Assembly: GCA_964543125.1 (NCBI GenBank)
Contig: CAZIWX010000112.1
Location: 1 to 8,135, forward strand
DNA length: 8,135 nucleotides
Reading direction: 5' to 3'
Origin: CAZIWX01 sp964543125
GTDB taxonomy: Bacteria > Fidelibacterota > UBA8477
Positions 6,253-8,135 of this stretch are shown here, in pieces; within the stretch, counting starts at the first letter, position 1, and every line of letters begins with the position of its first letter. A program made the position numbers and the translations under genes. The notes beneath the pieces are model-generated. The model saw only the letters and a list, made by a program, of their open reading frames with translations, was not told the origin of the DNA and ran no database searches.

Positions 6253-6725
6253 TCAGTCACTACCAAGTGTCACTCCACAGCGTCTCATCATTTTATGAAA
6301 ACTGGTTCGATTGATGCCCGCTTCCTGTGCGGCCCTAGTCACGTTACCCTGATCATGGTTCAGCAAGTACTGTACAACTTTTTTTCAACAGCGTGCCGGG
6401 CTAAATCAGGCGCTTCCCTTCGCAAATGCTCCATCTCCAACATGGTCCTGGGAACTGTGGCAGAGTAGTCCTCTTTCCGCCGGGCCAGGTCGCCCACGGT
6501 TTCCACCACTTGGCCCTGGTTCAGGATGGCGGCCCGGGTCATAGCGTTGCTGATTCGCTCATCAGCCGTGCCTGTATAATCTAAGATATTCAAAGTATTA
6601 TCCGCCGCTACAGTAGGTTCCTCCAGCAAGCCTGCTTGACTCCAATCAACGATTGTTGAAGGATCAATTGTTTGTGCGAATAGACATTGGGAAAGTAGAG
6701 CAATTATACCAATTAGTTTTTTCAT
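6253..6725 (-). pseudogene. Chimeric relic: secreted-protein start joined to the C-terminal end of an NtrC-type regulator
   Basis: Reading leftward from ATG 6725, an AAAGGAGAG site precedes a signal peptide (MKKLIGIIALLSQCLFAQ). DPSTIVDWSQAG and LNILDYTGTADE follow, like the start of secreted pectate-lyase/beta-helix proteins. From about residue 58 the text changes to ISNAMTRAAILNQGQVVE, like the end of a sigma-54 activator AAA+ domain (consensus GNVRELxNAxxRAxIL). A linker follows, then after a frame change a full Fis-type helix-turn-helix (GNVTRAAQEAGINRTSFHK) ending at TGA 6253-6255. The frame changes at 6378-6384, where the 0 frame stops after six more codons. The 5' part is visibly more AT-rich than the rest. 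A secreted DNA-binding domain makes no sense, so a deletion fusing two genes is most likely. A misassembly is the alternative. Confidence 0.6.
6378..6384 (-). other. A_AAA_AAG heptamer at the frame junction of the relic
   Basis: On the minus strand the 0-frame codons are GAA AAA AAG, so the heptamer A AAA AAG lies in the register used for -1 frameshifting in dnaX and several insertion sequences. A -1 slip here opens 41 further codons encoding the complete Fis-type helix-turn-helix. The same result would come from one lost A in an ancestral A8 run, which is the simpler explanation. Confidence 0.5.
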
Positions 6726-6839
6726 TTGATAAACTCTCCTTTTTGTAAAAAGTTAAATCACCCAAAATCGTGGATTATTTACTGGTCATCTGTACCCTCG
6801 CACCACGATGCCTTGTGGTAATAATGAATATCCAACGGC
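6726..6839. other. Spacer between the chimeric relic and the IS remnant
   Basis: Apart from the ribosome binding site of the relic, it holds a small hairpin, ACCAC (6802-6806) with GTGGT (6815-6819). No gene is seen. Confidence 0.4.
6736..6744 (-). promoter_or_regulatory. Strong ribosome binding site of the minus-strand relic
   Basis: On the minus strand AAAGGAGAG-type sequence lies about 10 bases before ATG 6725. It shows that the first part of the relic was once a properly translated gene start and not a chance frame. Confidence 0.7.
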
Positions 6840-6857
6840 ACAAAAAGTGTCCCCTTT
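6840..6857. mobile_element. Possible right end of the IS256-family remnant
   Basis: On the minus strand GGGGACACTTTTTGTGCC lies about 40 bases after the transposase stop, where terminal inverted repeats of this family usually sit. No matching second end is visible in the window because the other side of the element is truncated, so the assignment rests on position and general appearance only. Confidence 0.35.
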
Positions 6858-6897
6858 ATAACATATCCTTGTAAGAAGACAATTTAGCAACTGTCGG

Positions 6898-7650
6898 TTA
6901 AGCAACATCTTTTCTGTAATTTGGTAAATCAGAGTTCTCATTTGGTTCCGGGATGCTGAGATAGCTTCTCCCAACCATCCATTCTTCATGTACCTCTTCC
7001 AGGATGGCAGTTAACAGCCTAAGACAGGATTCTTTATTGGGGAATAAGGTTGCTACCCGGGTCCTTCTGGCAATCTCCCGATTCAATCTTTCCAGGCCAT
7101 TTGTCGTTCGGATCCTCCGCCAATGTATCGCTGGAAAACTATACACCGTCAGCCCTTCCTCAAGGTTTTTATCCAGTCATTGACACCACTCCGGAGCGAT
7201 CTTCTCATACTGTTTCAACGCCCTGGTCTTCAGCACCATGGCATCAGCCTTCGTGGGAGCATTAAAGATTGATTTGAGGACACCGCCCAGAGGTTTCCTC
7301 AAGCTGATTCTGGGGATATAACTCTGGGCATTCTGAGCCAGATGGAACTGACACCGCTGCCAGGGCACAGAGGGGAAGACCGCTTTTCTGGCAGCCTTCA
7401 GTCCTGAATGATCATCACTGATGATCAACTCTACACCTTTCAAGCCTCTCCCTCACAAGCTCTCCATGAAATTGCGCCAATGAACCTCAGCTTCCCATAA
7501 CGAAACAGAGGCACCCAATACCTCTCTGGGTTCACCCGGATTGACACCGACAGCAAGTAATGTTGCCAGATCGCGAACATTACCCCCATGACGGACATTC
7601 TCATAACGGGCATCCAGATACACATAAGCGTATGATCCTAAGGGCCGGCA
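6898..7650 (-). pseudogene. IS256 (Mutator-like) family transposase, 5'-truncated with two in-frame UGA codons
   Basis: One minus-strand frame carries the family blocks in order: CRPLGSYAYVYLDARYENVR with the first catalytic Asp (7612-7614), VGVNPGEPREVLGASVSLWE, GLKGVELIISDDHSGLKAA with the second Asp (about 7414-7416), WQRCQFHLAQNAQ, and RIRTTNGLERLNREIARR with the catalytic Glu (7090-7092), ending in TAA 6898-6900. Two TGA codons interrupt it: 7453-7455, in FMESL*GRGLKGV, and 7177-7179, in PEWCQ*LDKNLEEGL. No frameshift is needed between the parts. About the first 150 residues of a normal 400-residue protein are missing: similarity starts near 7650, and sequence upstream does not fit the family. 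TGA ends real genes nearby, so these are nonsense mutations and the element is dead. Confidence 0.9.
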
Positions 7651-7681
7651 ACCAGTGGTTGAAAATGACGGAGGGTTACAA

Positions 7682-7759
7682 ATGAAAGCCAAACCGGTTC
7701 GGCAAGTAGCAAAATTCGCGCCGCATACCGGTTCCCGGGAAAGTAATAACTATTACTAA
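7682..7759 (+). CDS. Small ORF of 25 codons with an ideal Shine-Dalgarno, function unknown
   Basis: ATG 7682 to TAA 7757-7759 encodes a basic 25-residue peptide beginning MKAKPVRQVAKF and ending SRESNNYY. GGAGGG at 7670-7675 lies 6 bases upstream, close to the best spacing for translation starts. The ORF sits just outside the point where transposase similarity ends, so it could be the start of a gene cut by a past rearrangement, a leader peptide, or chance. It has no membrane segment or signal peptide, and I do not recognise it. Its stop lies 24 bases before an extended -10 promoter. Only the start signal argues for it. Confidence 0.35.
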   Translation: MKAKPVRQVAKFAPHTGSRESNNYY

Positions 7760-7783
7760 ACACCTATCTTTTAAAGGGCATAT

Positions 7784-7792
7784 TGGTATAAT
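7784..7792 (+). promoter_or_regulatory. Extended -10 promoter
   Basis: TGGTATAAT holds a perfect TATAAT (7787-7792) with the TGn extension that can replace a -35 box in sigma-70 promoters. No good -35 is visible at the usual distance. The predicted start is near 7799, reading rightward into 7800-8135. Confidence 0.5.
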
Positions 7793-7799
7793 ATGTGCA

Positions 7800-8135
7800 T
7801 AAGTCAGCAAATGACCCTAAAGCTTCGCAGCTGAAAATTGCCCTTGCATGAGTGATCCGTCCTTTAAACAGACCCTCCCCGATTTCAGGCCCCCTTTTGA
7901 TGGCTAATTCAACTCCCGTAACTACCGGGACAAGCCGGGGAAAGGCATTTTTCCGGGATGCCCGGCTATATTTCGATCGCTCCGGCGGCCTTTGTAATGA
8001 TTGTAGTTCGCGGTCCGTGGAATCTATTCGCGAATCCACCTTTTGTACCACTCCCGGACCGTTTGAAATGTCCCCGATGACTGAAAAACAGGGAAAACCC
8101 GTTTGCACAGGCGAATACTCCTGCCAGGAGCAGGG
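7800..8135. other. Unassigned right end, overlapping open frames on both strands
   Basis: Three readings stay open here and none is recognised. On the + strand a frame from GTG 7852 or ATG 7900 runs past the window end (MANSTPVTTGTSRGKAFF at its start, QGKPVCTGEYSCQEQG at its end, with several Cys). On the - strand one frame runs from the window edge to a TAG at 7761-7763. A second minus frame starts with LLLAGVFACANG, like the end of a secretion signal, and stops near 7968. GC-rich sequence keeps stops rare, so openness alone is weak evidence. A hairpin lies at 7934-7966 (GCCGG with CCGGC, inner GGAAA with TTTCC). The extended -10 at 7784-7792 slightly favours the + strand. Confidence 0.4.

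Noticed and set aside
7177..7455. UGA recoded as Trp or Gly in this organism, making the transposase intact
   Set aside because: pheT, rny and the symporter gene end with TGA at the expected C-terminal positions, and the transposase also lacks its N-terminal third.
1..8135. CRISPR array or phage defence cassette
   Set aside because: No regularly spaced direct repeats and no recognisable defence or cas genes on either strand. The only long direct repeat is the 55-base assembly overlap.

Overview
The window carries a conserved housekeeping block on the + strand (about 1 to 6123), followed by a gene-poor tract of broken and chimeric sequence (about 6124 to 8135). The protein set (PheT, ZapA, RNase Y, FolD, an AGCS-family symporter) is bacterial. 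A small coiled-coil gene between pheT and zapA, with rny directly after, recalls gene order in the Bacteroidota/Neomarinimicrobiota (FCB) group. That placement is a low-confidence inference. UGA is the ordinary stop codon of pheT, rny and the symporter gene. The 100-N gap and its flanks suggest a short-read, probably metagenomic, assembly.

Layout. 1-885: 3' part of pheT (phenylalanyl-tRNA synthetase beta chain). 900-1103: small coiled-coil protein, possibly ZapB-like. 1168-1470: zapA. 1495-1564: long hairpin ending in a T run. 1583-3291: rny (RNase Y), interrupted by exactly 100 N flanked by two identical 55-base copies; removing the gap and one copy restores a normal 517-residue protein. 3281-4177: folD, apparently starting at a TTG inside the end of rny. 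4178-4391: hairpin-rich spacer ending in a candidate tRNA promoter. 4392-4465: tRNA-Arg (anticodon CCG), with a terminator at 4471-4504. 4726-6123: alanine/glycine:cation symporter with a strong ribosome binding site. 6253-6725 (-): chimeric relic that joins a secreted-protein start to the C-terminal end of an NtrC-type regulator, with a frame change at an A7 run. About 6840-7650 (-): 5'-truncated IS256-family transposase with two in-frame UGA codons. 7682-7759: 25-codon ORF with an ideal Shine-Dalgarno. 7784-7792: extended -10 promoter pointing into a region whose coding strand I could not decide.

The first block links translation (pheT, tRNA-Arg), division-site assembly (ZapA and its neighbour), mRNA turnover (RNase Y) and one-carbon metabolism (FolD); close spacing suggests co-transcription with a possible attenuation point before rny. 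The right quarter looks like a scar of deletions and IS decay. I found no convincing new multi-gene system. The items most worth checking are the chimeric regulator relic with its slippery-type junction, the zapA-rny hairpin, and the small ORF and promoter beside the IS remnant.
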